Source: Erysipelotrichaceae bacterium OttesenSCG-928-M19
GTDB lineage: Bacteria > Bacillota_I > Bacilli_A > JAJDGJ01
Length of the DNA stretch: 37,676 bases
Reading direction: 5' to 3'
Assembly: GCA_030265585.1 (NCBI GenBank)
Contig: JAJDGJ010000011.1
Location: forward strand, 1 to 37,676
Shown here: piece by piece, positions 1 to 9,736 of the stretch
Numbering within the stretch: the first letter of the stretch is position 1
How the letters are laid out: each line of letters begins with the position of its first letter
The notes under the pieces: generated by a model
The model's database searches: none
What the model saw: only the letters and a program-made list of their open reading frames with translations
What the model was told of the DNA's origin: nothing
Translations under genes and position numbers: made by a program

Positions 1-26
1 AAAATAGTCCTTTTTTACTACAAAAA

Positions 27-46
27 AAACAAGCCTTAGCTTGTTT
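27..46 (-). terminator. intrinsic terminator of the LCP gene; stop codon lies in the tetraloop
   Basis: Minus strand reads AAACAAGC-TAAG-GCTTGTTTTTTTT: 8-bp perfect stem, loop TAAG containing the TAA stop, then a T tract. Confidence 0.85.
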
Positions 47-1631
47 CGTTAGCTGTTATTGGAATTAGAGTGCCATAATCATATGGCATTTTTTGTGATT
101 GTAGTGGATTAGTTCCATCAGCATTAGTTATTTTTGAACCAGAGACACCATAACCGTTTTGTGGAAACTCAGGATAGACTTCACCGAGTGTCACTTTCAT
201 ACGATAGGTAGCATACTGGATATCTTCAGTGCTTGGATAAACAACTGATAAACCATTAACATTTCCTGTTGAACCACCTATGTATAGTTTTTCAATATCA
301 ACTGTGTTATTCATACTAACTAGGATTTCATATAATGAAATAATATCATTAGTATTAATATTCGTTTTCATGTGTTTTGAAACAACAGTAATTAATTTGT
401 TGATAGTATCAATATTATTAACTTGCATGGCTTTCTTTAAGATTGCTTCAATGACAATTTGTTGGTTACGTCCACGATAGAAATCACCACCATCTTGTTT
501 GTATCTGTTTCGTGCAAAGGCTAAGGCTTCTTCACCATTGAATTTATTCACTTTGCCTTCAGTCCAACAGATTGTACCTTTTTGACCATGTGAGTTTTGT
601 TCACACACTTCAGTAATTCCTTGATTAGCATTCATGCTATTAACAGGGACATCAACTTCAATGCCACCTAAAGCATCAACGATTTCAATTACACCGACAA
701 AGTTAATTCTTACAGTATAGTCAACATTGACATCATACATCTTCTCTAAGGTGTTTTGCACACATTTAGTGCCACCATAAGCAGCAGCATGAGTCAATTT
801 ATCCTGACCACCGCCACCACATTGAATTTGAACATAGGAATCACGAGGTGTTGTCAATGTTGTTACACGACCAGTTTTGGGATTAAAAGTTACTAGAACA
901 TTAGAATCACTATTAGAAACATCTTGAATATTACTACTACGACTATCTATTCCTGAAATAAGAATGGTAAAAGGAGTACTAGTAATATCTTTTGAAACAA
1001 CTTCATTTTCTTCATCTGTTTCAAAAACGGTTACTACTTTATAGTTTTTCTTTAAATCTGGATCTAAAGATTCTAAAGTTTCATCTGATAAATTCTTAAC
1101 ACTCATTAAATCAATTGTGCCATTTTCTAAATCTGCAAAAGCTAGTTTTAAATTAGCGTATTGTTTAATATTATTTGTTTTATTTAATTCTTTAATCTTT
1201 TCTAAGGCTAATGAACCATTTTCATAGTATTTAATTGATTGGATTCCAATCGTTGTTTTTGAATTAATATCTTCTTCTTTTTCAAGGGTACTATCCTTTT
1301 TAGCAATTAATGAAGTAGAGTATTTACTTTCTTTATTGATTAGAGACATTGCATTATTATAATTTAATAAAAAAAGGTTAAATTGTACAATTCCGTAATT
1401 GAAGATAACAATAACTAACAGTGTAATGACAATCTTCCATGCTTTATTAAAAAACTTATCAAAAAGAAAATTAGTAATCAAAATAGCTAAGAATAAAAAG
1501 AAGCTAATGATAATAATTTTTGATATTACGGTATATTTAAATGATTGAAATGTATACATTAAATCAGCAACTGTTAAAAGGGAAATAAAAACCATTTCAA
1601 CAATTATAAAAATTTGTAGTTTTCTTCTCAT
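36..1631 (-). CDS. LytR-CpsA-Psr (LCP) family cell-wall glycopolymer ligase with N-terminal TM helices and a solute-binding-like segment
   Basis: LCP motifs: FTILISGIDSR, NVLVTFNPKTGRVTTLTTPRDSYV, DKLTHAAAYGG, ALAFARNRYKQDGGDFYRGRNQQ. Confidence 0.92.
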   Translation of the reverse strand: MRRKLQIFIIVEMVFISLLTVADLMYTFQSFKYTVISKIIIISFFLFLAILITNFLFDKFFNKAWKIVITLLVIVIFNYGIVQFNLFLLNYNNAMSLINKESKYSTSLIAKKDSTLEKEEDINSKTTIGIQSIKYYENGSLALEKIKELNKTNNIKQYANLKLAFADLENGTIDLMSVKNLSDETLESLDPDLKKNYKVVTVFETDEENEVVSKDITSTPFTILISGIDSRSSNIQDVSNSDSNVLVTFNPKTGRVTTLTTPRDSYVQIQCGGGGQDKLTHAAAYGGTKCVQNTLEKMYDVNVDYTVRINFVGVIEIVDALGGIEVDVPVNSMNANQGITEVCEQNSHGQKGTICWTEGKVNKFNGEEALAFARNRYKQDGGDFYRGRNQQIVIEAILKKAMQVNNIDTINKLITVVSKHMKTNINTNDIISLYEILVSMNNTVDIEKLYIGGSTGNVNGLSVVYPSTEDIQYATYRMKVTLGEVYPEFPQNGYGVSGSKITNADGTNPLQSQKMPYDYGTLIPITANETS

Positions 1632-1774
1632 ACGAACCCTCCTTTGTCCATTATACAGTAATAATAAGCAAATATGTACACTAAATTAAATACTTTACAA
1701 AAAAAACACATCTTTCATTAATCGATAACATATTCGTGAATTAGAATGGTTATATCATAGAAAGGAAGATTAAG

Positions 1775-3172
1775 ATGAAAAATACATTAAATAGGGCATT
1801 AAAATACTTATCTTATAAGAAAACAAAGAGTTTCTTATTAATAGTTTTATTTTTTGTGATTAGTGCTATCTTGTTGTTATCGGCTACGCTTAATTCAACA
1901 ATCGATAATTATTATTCACAAATTGACAATAAAAATGGGATTGCTGTATCAATTAGTCCAAAGATGAATTTTAACCGTAATCAAGGAGAAAGTCAAGCTG
2001 AGGGAAGTAAACCAAATGATATGCGCTCATTATTCACTAATTTAACTAGTGAGCAACTTGAAGCAATTGCCGCTTTAGATTATGTAACAGATGTTAAACA
2101 AAGTACAAGTGTTAGTGTTACATCTTCAAGTTTAGAAGAGATTAGCTATACATCATCTAGTAGCGATGATAGTAATGAACAGAGGGCTGATATGCCACAG
2201 ATGAGAGAAGATATGTCTGGTTTAAGAATTATGGGTAGCTCTCACTTAAATTTGGAAACTGATTTTTCTAATGAAACAATTTCTTTATCATCAGGAACAA
2301 TGCCAAGCGCAGATACTGAGATAGTAATTAGTGAAGCTTTGGCATCGCAAAATGATTTAAAGGTTGGTAGTAGTTTTAAAGTAAGCAATAGTGATGATAG
2401 TTCTTTAACAAAGACGTATAAAGTTGTTGGTATTTATGCGTATAATTCTCAAATTGATGAAATGGCTATGCAACAAGTACCTGAGAATACGATGTATACT
2501 TTATACTCTAGTGTAGCTACTTTAATTAGCGAGGATAGTGGTTCAAGGATTACTACACAATTCTTTATTGAAAGTGTGGATGATTTAACGCAATTTAAAA
2601 CTGACTACTTTTCTATAACAGATACATCTAGTGATGACTATGAAGTAAGTTTAGATGATTCTGTTTATCAAAATACAATTAAACCATTAATGCAATTAGC
2701 TGAAATTGTTCAAATCGCTAAGTGGGTTATTCTTGTTATCACTTCAGCTATTCTAGCAATCATTTCTTACTTAATGATTAAGGAGAGAAACTATGAAATT
2801 GGTGTCCTTTATTCTTTATCGGAAAATAAGAGAAATATTAGCTTGCAATTTGTTTTTGAAAATGGGATTCTTTTAACAATTGGCTTTTTAATTGCTTGGT
2901 TGATTAATATGTTATTAGGCTCACAGATAATTCAAGCTTTAATGAATATGGAGTTATTAAACAATGTTAAACAAGGAGCTCAAACTATGGGAGGTCCTCA
3001 AGGAATGATGGGTAATCCTGGCGCAAGTGATCTTTCAAGTATTGAGGCATATTTAAGTAGTAGTGGTTTAATAAGCTCGTATGTGATTATCTTGGTTGTT
3101 GTCTTAATTATTACGATGGCAACAATCGCAAAAACATTAGTGAAACGTCCCAAAGAGATTATTGGCGATTAG
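1775..3172 (+). CDS. FtsX/MacB-like ABC transporter permease
   Basis: N-terminal TM, large extracellular domain, C-terminal TMs (IISYLMIKERNYEIGVLYSLSENKRNI); followed by an ABC ATPase gene; RBS aaaggaag. Confidence 0.85.
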   Translation: MKNTLNRALKYLSYKKTKSFLLIVLFFVISAILLLSATLNSTIDNYYSQIDNKNGIAVSISPKMNFNRNQGESQAEGSKPNDMRSLFTNLTSEQLEAIAALDYVTDVKQSTSVSVTSSSLEEISYTSSSSDDSNEQRADMPQMREDMSGLRIMGSSHLNLETDFSNETISLSSGTMPSADTEIVISEALASQNDLKVGSSFKVSNSDDSSLTKTYKVVGIYAYNSQIDEMAMQQVPENTMYTLYSSVATLISEDSGSRITTQFFIESVDDLTQFKTDYFSITDTSSDDYEVSLDDSVYQNTIKPLMQLAEIVQIAKWVILVITSAILAIISYLMIKERNYEIGVLYSLSENKRNISLQFVFENGILLTIGFLIAWLINMLLGSQIIQALMNMELLNNVKQGAQTMGGPQGMMGNPGASDLSSIEAYLSSSGLISSYVIILVVVLIITMATIAKTLVKRPKEIIGD

Positions 3173-3183
3173 GAGGGTTAAAA

Positions 3184-3831
3184 ATGTTAGAAATTAGAAA
3201 TTTATCATTTAGTTATGATAAACAAACAAAAATATTAGATGATTTAAATGTGCAATTTAACAGTGGTAAGGTCATTGCAATTCAAGGTGAAAGTGGTCAA
3301 GGAAAGTCAACTTTATTAGCTATTTTAGCTGGATTAGAAAAAGATTTTGAAGGTCAATTAGTTCTTGATGATGAAATAATTAATAAAGCTCAGTTATTTA
3401 AATATAGTAAAGAAAATATTAGTATGATTTTTCAAGAATTAAATTTAATAAAGTATTTAAACTTAGTTGATAATATTAAACAGGGTTGTCTTATTAAGGG
3501 TAAAGCATTTTCCCAAGAAAAGATGAGAGAGTATTTAGAGATTGTTAATTTAAGTGATTTGGATTTAAATAAATATCCAGCAACTATTTCTGGAGGTCAA
3601 CAACAACGTATTGCGATTATTAGAGCATTGTTAGCTGATACCAAGATTATTTTAGCGGACGAACCAACAGCTAGTATTGATCAAAAAAATGCTGATGCGA
3701 TTATTAATGAATTAAAGGAACTTGCTAAACAAGAAGATAAAATTGTCATTGTTGTTACACATGATAACTATATAGCAAAACAATGTAATGAAATCTATTA
3801 TTTAAATGATACTTCTTTAGTGAAACAATAG
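3184..3831 (+). CDS. ABC transporter ATP-binding protein (LolD/MacB-like)
   Basis: Walker A GESGQGKST, signature ISGGQQQRIAIIRAL, Walker B ILADEPT. Confidence 0.93.
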   Translation: MLEIRNLSFSYDKQTKILDDLNVQFNSGKVIAIQGESGQGKSTLLAILAGLEKDFEGQLVLDDEIINKAQLFKYSKENISMIFQELNLIKYLNLVDNIKQGCLIKGKAFSQEKMREYLEIVNLSDLDLNKYPATISGGQQQRIAIIRALLADTKIILADEPTASIDQKNADAIINELKELAKQEDKIVIVVTHDNYIAKQCNEIYYLNDTSLVKQ

Positions 3832-3840
3832 AAACAAAAA

Positions 3841-3863
3841 AACCTCTATTAAGCTTAGAGGTT
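3841..3863 (+). terminator. hairpin terminator after the ABC operon
   Basis: AACCTCTA-ttaagct-TAGAGGTT, 8-bp stem; weak downstream T tract. Confidence 0.6.
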
Positions 3864-3922
3864 CTTTATTGTTTCCCTTTAATAATCCACATCTTTTAGT
3901 TTATTTAAATCATCTTTTCTAG

Positions 3923-3928
3923 TATAAT
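3923..3928 (+). promoter_or_regulatory. candidate -10 element (TATAAT) upstream of the 34-aa ORF/pcrA
   Basis: TATAAT followed by a gaggtg RBS and ATG at 3946; -35 weak. Confidence 0.5.
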
Positions 3929-3945
3929 AGTTATGAGGTGATTGC

Positions 3946-4050
3946 ATGATTGATAAAAAGAAGTTTTTTGTTGTGCTATTGTTAGTGATTATTGGAGCTA
4001 TTGTTTATATAAGTGAATCATTGATTGGATTCGAGTTGTTAAATAAATGA
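3946..4050 (+). CDS. 34-aa single-TM small protein, start/stop (ATGA) overlap with pcrA
   Basis: RBS gaggtg then ATG; translation MIDKKKFFVVLLLVIIGAIVYISESLIGFELLNK*, TGA overlaps the pcrA ATG at 4047. Not in the supplied ORF track. Confidence 0.6.
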   Translation: MIDKKKFFVVLLLVIIGAIVYISESLIGFELLNK

Positions 4051-6143
4051 TGGATTTAACTATGTTTAATAGTCAACAACAAGAAGCTATTACTTCAAAA
4101 GAACCTTATATTAAAGTAATTGCTGGAGCTGGTTCTGGCAAGACAGCTGTTTTAACTAATCGCATTGTTTATTTAATAAAAGAGCGACAAGTTAAGGAAA
4201 GAAATATTTTAGCAATCACATTTACTAACAAAGCTGCTAAAGAGATGAAAGAAAGAGTGTTACAACTTCTTGACAAAGAAGTTTTTTTAGGTTTAATTAC
4301 GACTTTTCATAGTTTTTGTCTTCGTGTTTTAAAAGAAGATATTAATGTTTTAGGTTACACTAAAGATTTTAATATAATCGATAGTGATGATCAAAAGTCG
4401 ATTTTAAAAAATATTAATAAGCGGCTTAATTATGATAAGGATGTTTTTCAAGTTAAAGGATTAGTAGCTTATATTTCTAATGAAAAAAATCATTACTATC
4501 CTCAATATTTAGATGAGAAAACAAAGAAGGTTTATGATGAGTTTTATTTAGAATATCAAAAGTATTTAAAAGATAATAATTCTTTAGATTTTGATGATTT
4601 GATTATTCTTTGTGTTAAGTTATTTAAAGAATATCCTTTAATTTTAGATAAATGGCGTTTTCGCTTTAATTATCTTCATGTTGATGAGTTTCAAGATACT
4701 AACTATCAACAGTATGAATTAATTAAATTATTAGGTATAGATTTAAATGTCTTTGTTGTTGGTGATCCTGATCAGACCATTTATACTTGGCGTGGAGCTA
4801 AGATTGATTATATTTTAAACTTTGAAAATGATTTTAAACCGACACAAGTAATAATGTTGGAATATAATTATCGCTCCCAAAAGCATATTCTAGAGTGTGC
4901 TAATAGTTTAATTATTAATAATAGTGATCGCATTGAAAAGAAATTAATACCAACACGTGAAAGTGAGGAATTAGTTGAGCACTTCATCGGTGAAAAAGCA
5001 GAAGATGAAGCTAATTTTGTTGTTGATAAAATTAATGAACTAATCGCTGAGGTGCCTGATGTTAATTATGATGATTTTGCGATTTTATATCGTTCTAATT
5101 ATATTTCTCGTATTTTTGAACAGCATTTAACTTCAGCAAACATTGATTATCAAATTATTGGTGGAACACGCTTCTTTGAAAGAAAAGAAGTTAAGGATAT
5201 TATTGCTTATTTAAAGGTGATTGCTTCTAATGATAATTTGTCCTTTTTAAGAATTGTTAATGTTCCAAAAAGAAAAATGGGTGAAAAAAGTGTTGAGAAA
5301 ATTGTCTTATATTCATTAGCTAAGCAAATTTCTTATTATGAAGCAATTAGAGATAATTTAACTGAAATTGGTTTATCTGCTACTCAAAAACAGTTATTAA
5401 GTGAGTTAGTTGCCTTCATTGAGGAAATGAAAGATGAAGATAATGCTGCTAAGATAATTGAAAGTGTCTTACTACGCTTTAATGTTTTAGAGGAGTATGC
5501 GCCTTCATCTATTGATTATCAAACAAGGTATTCAAATCTAGAAGAGTTATTAAATTATGCAAATAGTATTCCAAAATCTCTTGATGAGTTTTTACAAGAT
5601 ATTTCTTTGGATTCGACAAATGAAGATGGTGGTACGGGTGCTAAGGTATCTTTAATGAGTATGCATGCTGCTAAGGGCTTGGAGTTTAAATATGTTTTTG
5701 CGGTATTTTTAAATGATGGTGTTTTCCCTAGCTCTTATTCTTTGGAAACACTTAATTTAGAAGAGGAGAGACGTTTAGCATATGTTTGTTTTACTCGGGC
5801 TAAAGATCAATTGTTTTTAGTGAGTCATCTTTATAATAATAGTTATCAAGGCTACTATACAACCTCAAGCAGTATGTTTGTTAAAGAGATTGATGATGAT
5901 TTAATGAAAAAGGGTGGTCGTTTTAAACAAGATCATTACTTAGAACCTCAGGTTAATGAAATGAATTTGTTTAAAGCACAAAAAAATGATGAGGAAAGTG
6001 AATATGAAATCAATGATGTAATAATGCATCCTAACTTTAAAAAAGGAGTTATTATTGCCATTAATGATAATATTCTAACGATTGCTTTTGAAAATAAAGT
6101 GGGTATTAAACAGATTGTAAAAGATTTTGTGAAAAAAATATAA
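4047..6143 (+). CDS. pcrA: UvrD/PcrA-family superfamily 1A DNA helicase
   Basis: LNSQQQEAI-like Q motif, AGAGSGKT, TFTNKAAKEMKER, VDEFQDTNYQQY, GDPDQTIYTWRGA, MSMHAAKGLEFKYVF. Confidence 0.93.
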   Translation: MMDLTMFNSQQQEAITSKEPYIKVIAGAGSGKTAVLTNRIVYLIKERQVKERNILAITFTNKAAKEMKERVLQLLDKEVFLGLITTFHSFCLRVLKEDINVLGYTKDFNIIDSDDQKSILKNINKRLNYDKDVFQVKGLVAYISNEKNHYYPQYLDEKTKKVYDEFYLEYQKYLKDNNSLDFDDLIILCVKLFKEYPLILDKWRFRFNYLHVDEFQDTNYQQYELIKLLGIDLNVFVVGDPDQTIYTWRGAKIDYILNFENDFKPTQVIMLEYNYRSQKHILECANSLIINNSDRIEKKLIPTRESEELVEHFIGEKAEDEANFVVDKINELIAEVPDVNYDDFAILYRSNYISRIFEQHLTSANIDYQIIGGTRFFERKEVKDIIAYLKVIASNDNLSFLRIVNVPKRKMGEKSVEKIVLYSLAKQISYYEAIRDNLTEIGLSATQKQLLSELVAFIEEMKDEDNAAKIIESVLLRFNVLEEYAPSSIDYQTRYSNLEELLNYANSIPKSLDEFLQDISLDSTNEDGGTGAKVSLMSMHAAKGLEFKYVFAVFLNDGVFPSSYSLETLNLEEERRLAYVCFTRAKDQLFLVSHLYNNSYQGYYTTSSSMFVKEIDDDLMKKGGRFKQDHYLEPQVNEMNLFKAQKNDEESEYEINDVIMHPNFKKGVIIAINDNILTIAFENKVGIKQIVKDFVKKI

Positions 6144-6183
6144 ATTCTTGATAAAAGAGTTATTCTTTTACTGCTAATTATGA

Positions 6184-6189
6184 TATAAT
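6184..6189 (+). promoter_or_regulatory. extended -10 promoter (TGATATAAT)
   Basis: TGnTATAAT 5' of the 6237 gene; no good -35. Confidence 0.5.
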
Positions 6190-6236
6190 AGGCAAGTAAG
6201 CAATTATTTGATAATTAATTTGATGGAGGTAAGTGT

Positions 6237-7292
6237 ATGAAAATAAACAAAGGAATTGTAGCTGGTTTTTTAGCATGCTCAATGTTGTTTTCTCATGCAA
6301 TTTATGCTAGTGAAATAACTGATAAAGATAAAACAGTAGTAACTGTTAATGATAAGAAAATAACTAATCAATCACTTTATGATAGTATTGTGCTTAATTC
6401 TAGTTATGGACCAGCTTTAGAAGTTTTAGATATGAAATTTCTAAGTGAGAAATATAAAGATGATTCAAGATTACAAACGATTATTGATGAGAAGTATGCT
6501 GAAGTTAAAGAGGCCTATCAAGAGGATGATCCTGATTTAAAACAGGAATATGCTAGTTATGGGGTAAGTAATAAGGAAGATTATCTTGAAAAATCAGGAC
6601 TTATCTTAGAAGCTTATCGTGAATTAGCAGCTATTGATACTTCTTATGATAAAATCTTTACTAAAGAAGAGAAAGATTATGTTTATAAACATAAGTTTTC
6701 TGGTACAGGAAAGATTTATCATATTGTTATTTCACCTAAAATAAGTGTTGATGATGCAATGGATGAAACATTATTAAACAATGCTAAAGCAGAAGCTTTG
6801 AAATCAGCTGAGAGTGTTGTTGCTGATTTAGATAAAGGAATGTCTTTTCAAGAAGCAGCTAAAAAATATAGTGATGATAAATTAACTGAAGATGGCTATA
6901 TTGGTGAGTATGATGTTGATAGTGCTCGTAGTGCCGGTGTTGATCAATCAGTAAGTAATGCAGCTTTTCAATTAGAGGATAAAAAATATACAACAAATCC
7001 AGTAGCTACAAAATATGGTTATGAAATTGTTTATATAGAATATACAAAAGAAAAAAAGACATATGATGAATTAAAAAATGATATTGCAAAAAAATTATAT
7101 GATTTATATCAAGGCAATAATCAATATATTACTGAACATGCTTTGATGTTATTTAGAGATGGTAATGATATTAGTTTTAATGATACTATCATGTCAAGAG
7201 AATATGCTAATGCTTTAATTCAAGCTCGTAAGTCTTATGTACAATACAATCCAGAGGATGCAGCTAACCAGTATGCAAACTTAGGTTATTAG
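6237..7292 (+). CDS. PrsA-like secreted parvulin peptidyl-prolyl isomerase
   Basis: Signal peptide, SurA_N-like region, parvulin core (IYHIVISPK...GMSFQEAAKKYSDD...YGYEIVYIEYTKEKK). Confidence 0.82.
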   Translation: MKINKGIVAGFLACSMLFSHAIYASEITDKDKTVVTVNDKKITNQSLYDSIVLNSSYGPALEVLDMKFLSEKYKDDSRLQTIIDEKYAEVKEAYQEDDPDLKQEYASYGVSNKEDYLEKSGLILEAYRELAAIDTSYDKIFTKEEKDYVYKHKFSGTGKIYHIVISPKISVDDAMDETLLNNAKAEALKSAESVVADLDKGMSFQEAAKKYSDDKLTEDGYIGEYDVDSARSAGVDQSVSNAAFQLEDKKYTTNPVATKYGYEIVYIEYTKEKKTYDELKNDIAKKLYDLYQGNNQYITEHALMLFRDGNDISFNDTIMSREYANALIQARKSYVQYNPEDAANQYANLGY

Positions 7293-7303
7293 GAGGAAGA
7301 AAG

Positions 7304-8275
7304 ATGAAAAGTAAAATTATAAAAATTAGTCTAATTGCTTGTCTTGTTCTTACTCTAGGTTTTGGTATTAAAGCAGCAAGTGATACAGTTGTATCTATGG
7401 GAAAACAAAGTGTTAATGTTGATGAGGCTTTTGAACAAGCTAAAATTGATAATAAAGCAGAAGGTTTATTTTCAATTGTTAATAGTGAAATACTAAATAA
7501 AGATTATAGTTATGAAAAAAATGAGAAAGTTAAAGATGCTGTTGATCAACAGATTAAATCGATTAAAGAGAGTAACACTGATATTCTTAGTCAATATAAT
7601 CTTAAAGATGATATGGATTTAGCTATTAAAGGTGGTATCTTGTTACAAGTTCAAGAGGAACAATATACTAAAGATCAATATACAAAATTACATGTTAATG
7701 AAAAATCGTTAAAGAAAATGTATGATAATAAAGAAGGCGAACTTACTAGTTATTATGTTATTAAGATAGATGAATTGTTATTTGATAGTGATATTACTAA
7801 ATATGAAGAGGCTATTAATGATATTGAAACAAAATTAAGTAAAGCTACTAAAGATGATGTTGAATCAGTTTTTAAGGAACTTGTTAAAAGTTATCCAAAG
7901 GGATCTGATGAAGAAGAAAATGGTCTTAAAAGCGCTGTTGATCGTTCTCAAGTTGATGAAACATTACTAAAAACTTTAGATAAGTATGAATACTTAGAAT
8001 TCTCTAAAAAAGCAATTGATGTTGATGGTGTTAATTATTATATTTTAAAGATGGATAAAGGTGAAAGAGCATCATTTAAGGCTAGTAAGGAAAGATTAAC
8101 TGACTTACAATATGAGAATGCTATTTCTGAAAATACTTATTTAACGGAATATTTATTAGTTGAATTACGTAAAGATAATAAAATAAGTTTTGCGGATGAA
8201 AAGGATCAAAAAATTTATGATGCTGCCACAAAGCAAATTATTGATGATTATAATGCAGCAAAGGATGGTGAATAA
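7304..8275 (+). CDS. secreted SurA_N/PrsA-like protein with degenerate PPIase region
   Basis: Signal peptide; C-terminal similarity to the preceding gene (NTYLTEYLLVELRKDNKISF versus NQYITEHALMLFRDGNDISF). Confidence 0.65.
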   Translation: MKSKIIKISLIACLVLTLGFGIKAASDTVVSMGKQSVNVDEAFEQAKIDNKAEGLFSIVNSEILNKDYSYEKNEKVKDAVDQQIKSIKESNTDILSQYNLKDDMDLAIKGGILLQVQEEQYTKDQYTKLHVNEKSLKKMYDNKEGELTSYYVIKIDELLFDSDITKYEEAINDIETKLSKATKDDVESVFKELVKSYPKGSDEEENGLKSAVDRSQVDETLLKTLDKYEYLEFSKKAIDVDGVNYYILKMDKGERASFKASKERLTDLQYENAISENTYLTEYLLVELRKDNKISFADEKDQKIYDAATKQIIDDYNAAKDGE

Positions 8276-8277
8276 TT

Positions 8278-8847
8278 ATGGCACGAAATAGTAATAATCC
8301 TTATGCTAAAAGAAGACAGAAGGTTAAAAAACCACAGGAACAAAAGAGTCCTTTTAAAAAGGAATTAGTTAAAAAAAGAAACAATAGAATTGTCTATGCT
8401 GTTGTTATTATTATCATTGTTGTGATGGTTGGGACTTTGATCTTACCATATATGACAGGTTCTTCGACAACAAATTATTCATTGCCTAGTGATGTTTTGA
8501 AGGCTGATGAAGCAACTACTGAAGATTCATATTCAGTACAAAATATTAGTGTTGGAGAAACTTATAATCGTGTTGATACAGAATATTATGTGCTATTTGG
8601 AAGTCAAGAAGATACTGCAGAGTTAGCACAAAAAATTGCTCGTGATGCTTACTATCTTGTTGATAGTTCTCAAGAAATTAATTCATCACTAACAAAAGAC
8701 GTTGATAAGGGTAAAGATTTACCAAATAAACCAGCGGATATTAAAATTAAAAAAGATGTTGCTTTAATTCATATTAAAGAAGGTAAAGCAATTAAATTTA
8801 TTGATAATAAGACAGATGTTACAAAATTTATTGATAAATTAGAATAA
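8278..8847 (+). CDS. single-TM membrane protein, thioredoxin-like C-terminal domain lacking cysteines
   Basis: Basic N-terminus then TM (IVYAVVIIIIVVMVGTLILPY), then EYYVLFGS...DVALIHIKEGKAIKFIDNKTDVTKFIDKL; no Cys in the protein. Confidence 0.55.
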   Translation: MARNSNNPYAKRRQKVKKPQEQKSPFKKELVKKRNNRIVYAVVIIIIVVMVGTLILPYMTGSSTTNYSLPSDVLKADEATTEDSYSVQNISVGETYNRVDTEYYVLFGSQEDTAELAQKIARDAYYLVDSSQEINSSLTKDVDKGKDLPNKPADIKIKKDVALIHIKEGKAIKFIDNKTDVTKFIDKLE

Positions 8848-8853
8848 TTAATT

Positions 8854-8880
8854 AAAAAGCTGGTCAAACAGCTTTTTTAT
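8854..8880 (+). terminator. intrinsic terminator
   Basis: AAAAAGCTG-gtcaaa-CAGCTTTTTT. Confidence 0.8.
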
Positions 8881-8895
8881 GTAGGAGGGGAAAAA

Positions 8896-9735
8896 ATGAC
8901 AAATATTTTAAAACACATTTTTGGGGTAGCACTAGGAATCTTTTTAATTTGTTTAGCAGTTAATACGATGTTTGCGCCTCATCAAGTTGCAGCTGGTGGT
9001 GTAGGTGGTATTTCGACAATATTTTTCAATGTTTTCCAAATTAATATGGCCTTAACAGCATTAGTAATTAATTCAGTTTTATTAGTGGTAGGTTTAATTT
9101 TACTAGGTAAAAGTTTTTTCATTAAAACTGCTTATGGTGCTTTATTATTTCCTTTATTCATTGAACTTATTCCTAAAGTTCCTTTATCAAATGATATTCT
9201 ACTATCAGTTTTATTTGGTAGTTTATTAACTGCTATGGGCGTTAATATTCTCTATTACTTGGATGCTTCTAGTGGTGGCACAACAGTACCGCCATTAATT
9301 TTAAAAAAATATTTCGGTATTAATCCATCATTAGGATTATTTATTACTGATGCTCTTGTTGTTATTTCTTCATTATTTATTTTTGGTGTTCAACAATTCA
9401 TGTATGCTGCTTTAGTTATTATGTTGACATCAATAATTATGGAATACTTGACTTCAGGACTTACTAGAAAGAAAGTAGTATATATTATAAGTGAGAAACA
9501 AGATTTGATTGCCGCAGAATTAATGAATAATATTGGTCGTGGTGCTACAAGGTTACTAGCTCAAGGTGCTTATACTAGTGAAGAACGCAATGTATTAATG
9601 ATTGTTTTAAATGATCGTGATTTTAATAAATTACAAAAAATAATTGCTGATTATGATCCGCAAGCCTTTGTAATTATTCATAATGTTTCAAAAGTATTAG
9701 GGCAGGGATTTACATATCATTCGGTGGTGCAATAA
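8896..9735 (+). CDS. YitT family membrane protein (DUF2179 C-terminus)
   Basis: MFAPHQVAAGGVGGISTI, LYYLDASSGGTTVPPLIL; C-terminal RNVLMIVLNDRDFNKLQKIIADYDPQAFVIIHNVSKVLGQGF. Confidence 0.9.
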   Translation: MTNILKHIFGVALGIFLICLAVNTMFAPHQVAAGGVGGISTIFFNVFQINMALTALVINSVLLVVGLILLGKSFFIKTAYGALLFPLFIELIPKVPLSNDILLSVLFGSLLTAMGVNILYYLDASSGGTTVPPLILKKYFGINPSLGLFITDALVVISSLFIFGVQQFMYAALVIMLTSIIMEYLTSGLTRKKVVYIISEKQDLIAAELMNNIGRGATRLLAQGAYTSEERNVLMIVLNDRDFNKLQKIIADYDPQAFVIIHNVSKVLGQGFTYHSVVQ

Positions 9736-9736
9736 A

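Noticed and set aside
280-480. 66-aa ORF antisense to the LCP gene
   Set aside because: Overlaps a strongly supported gene; no RBS or family; AT-rich antisense noise.
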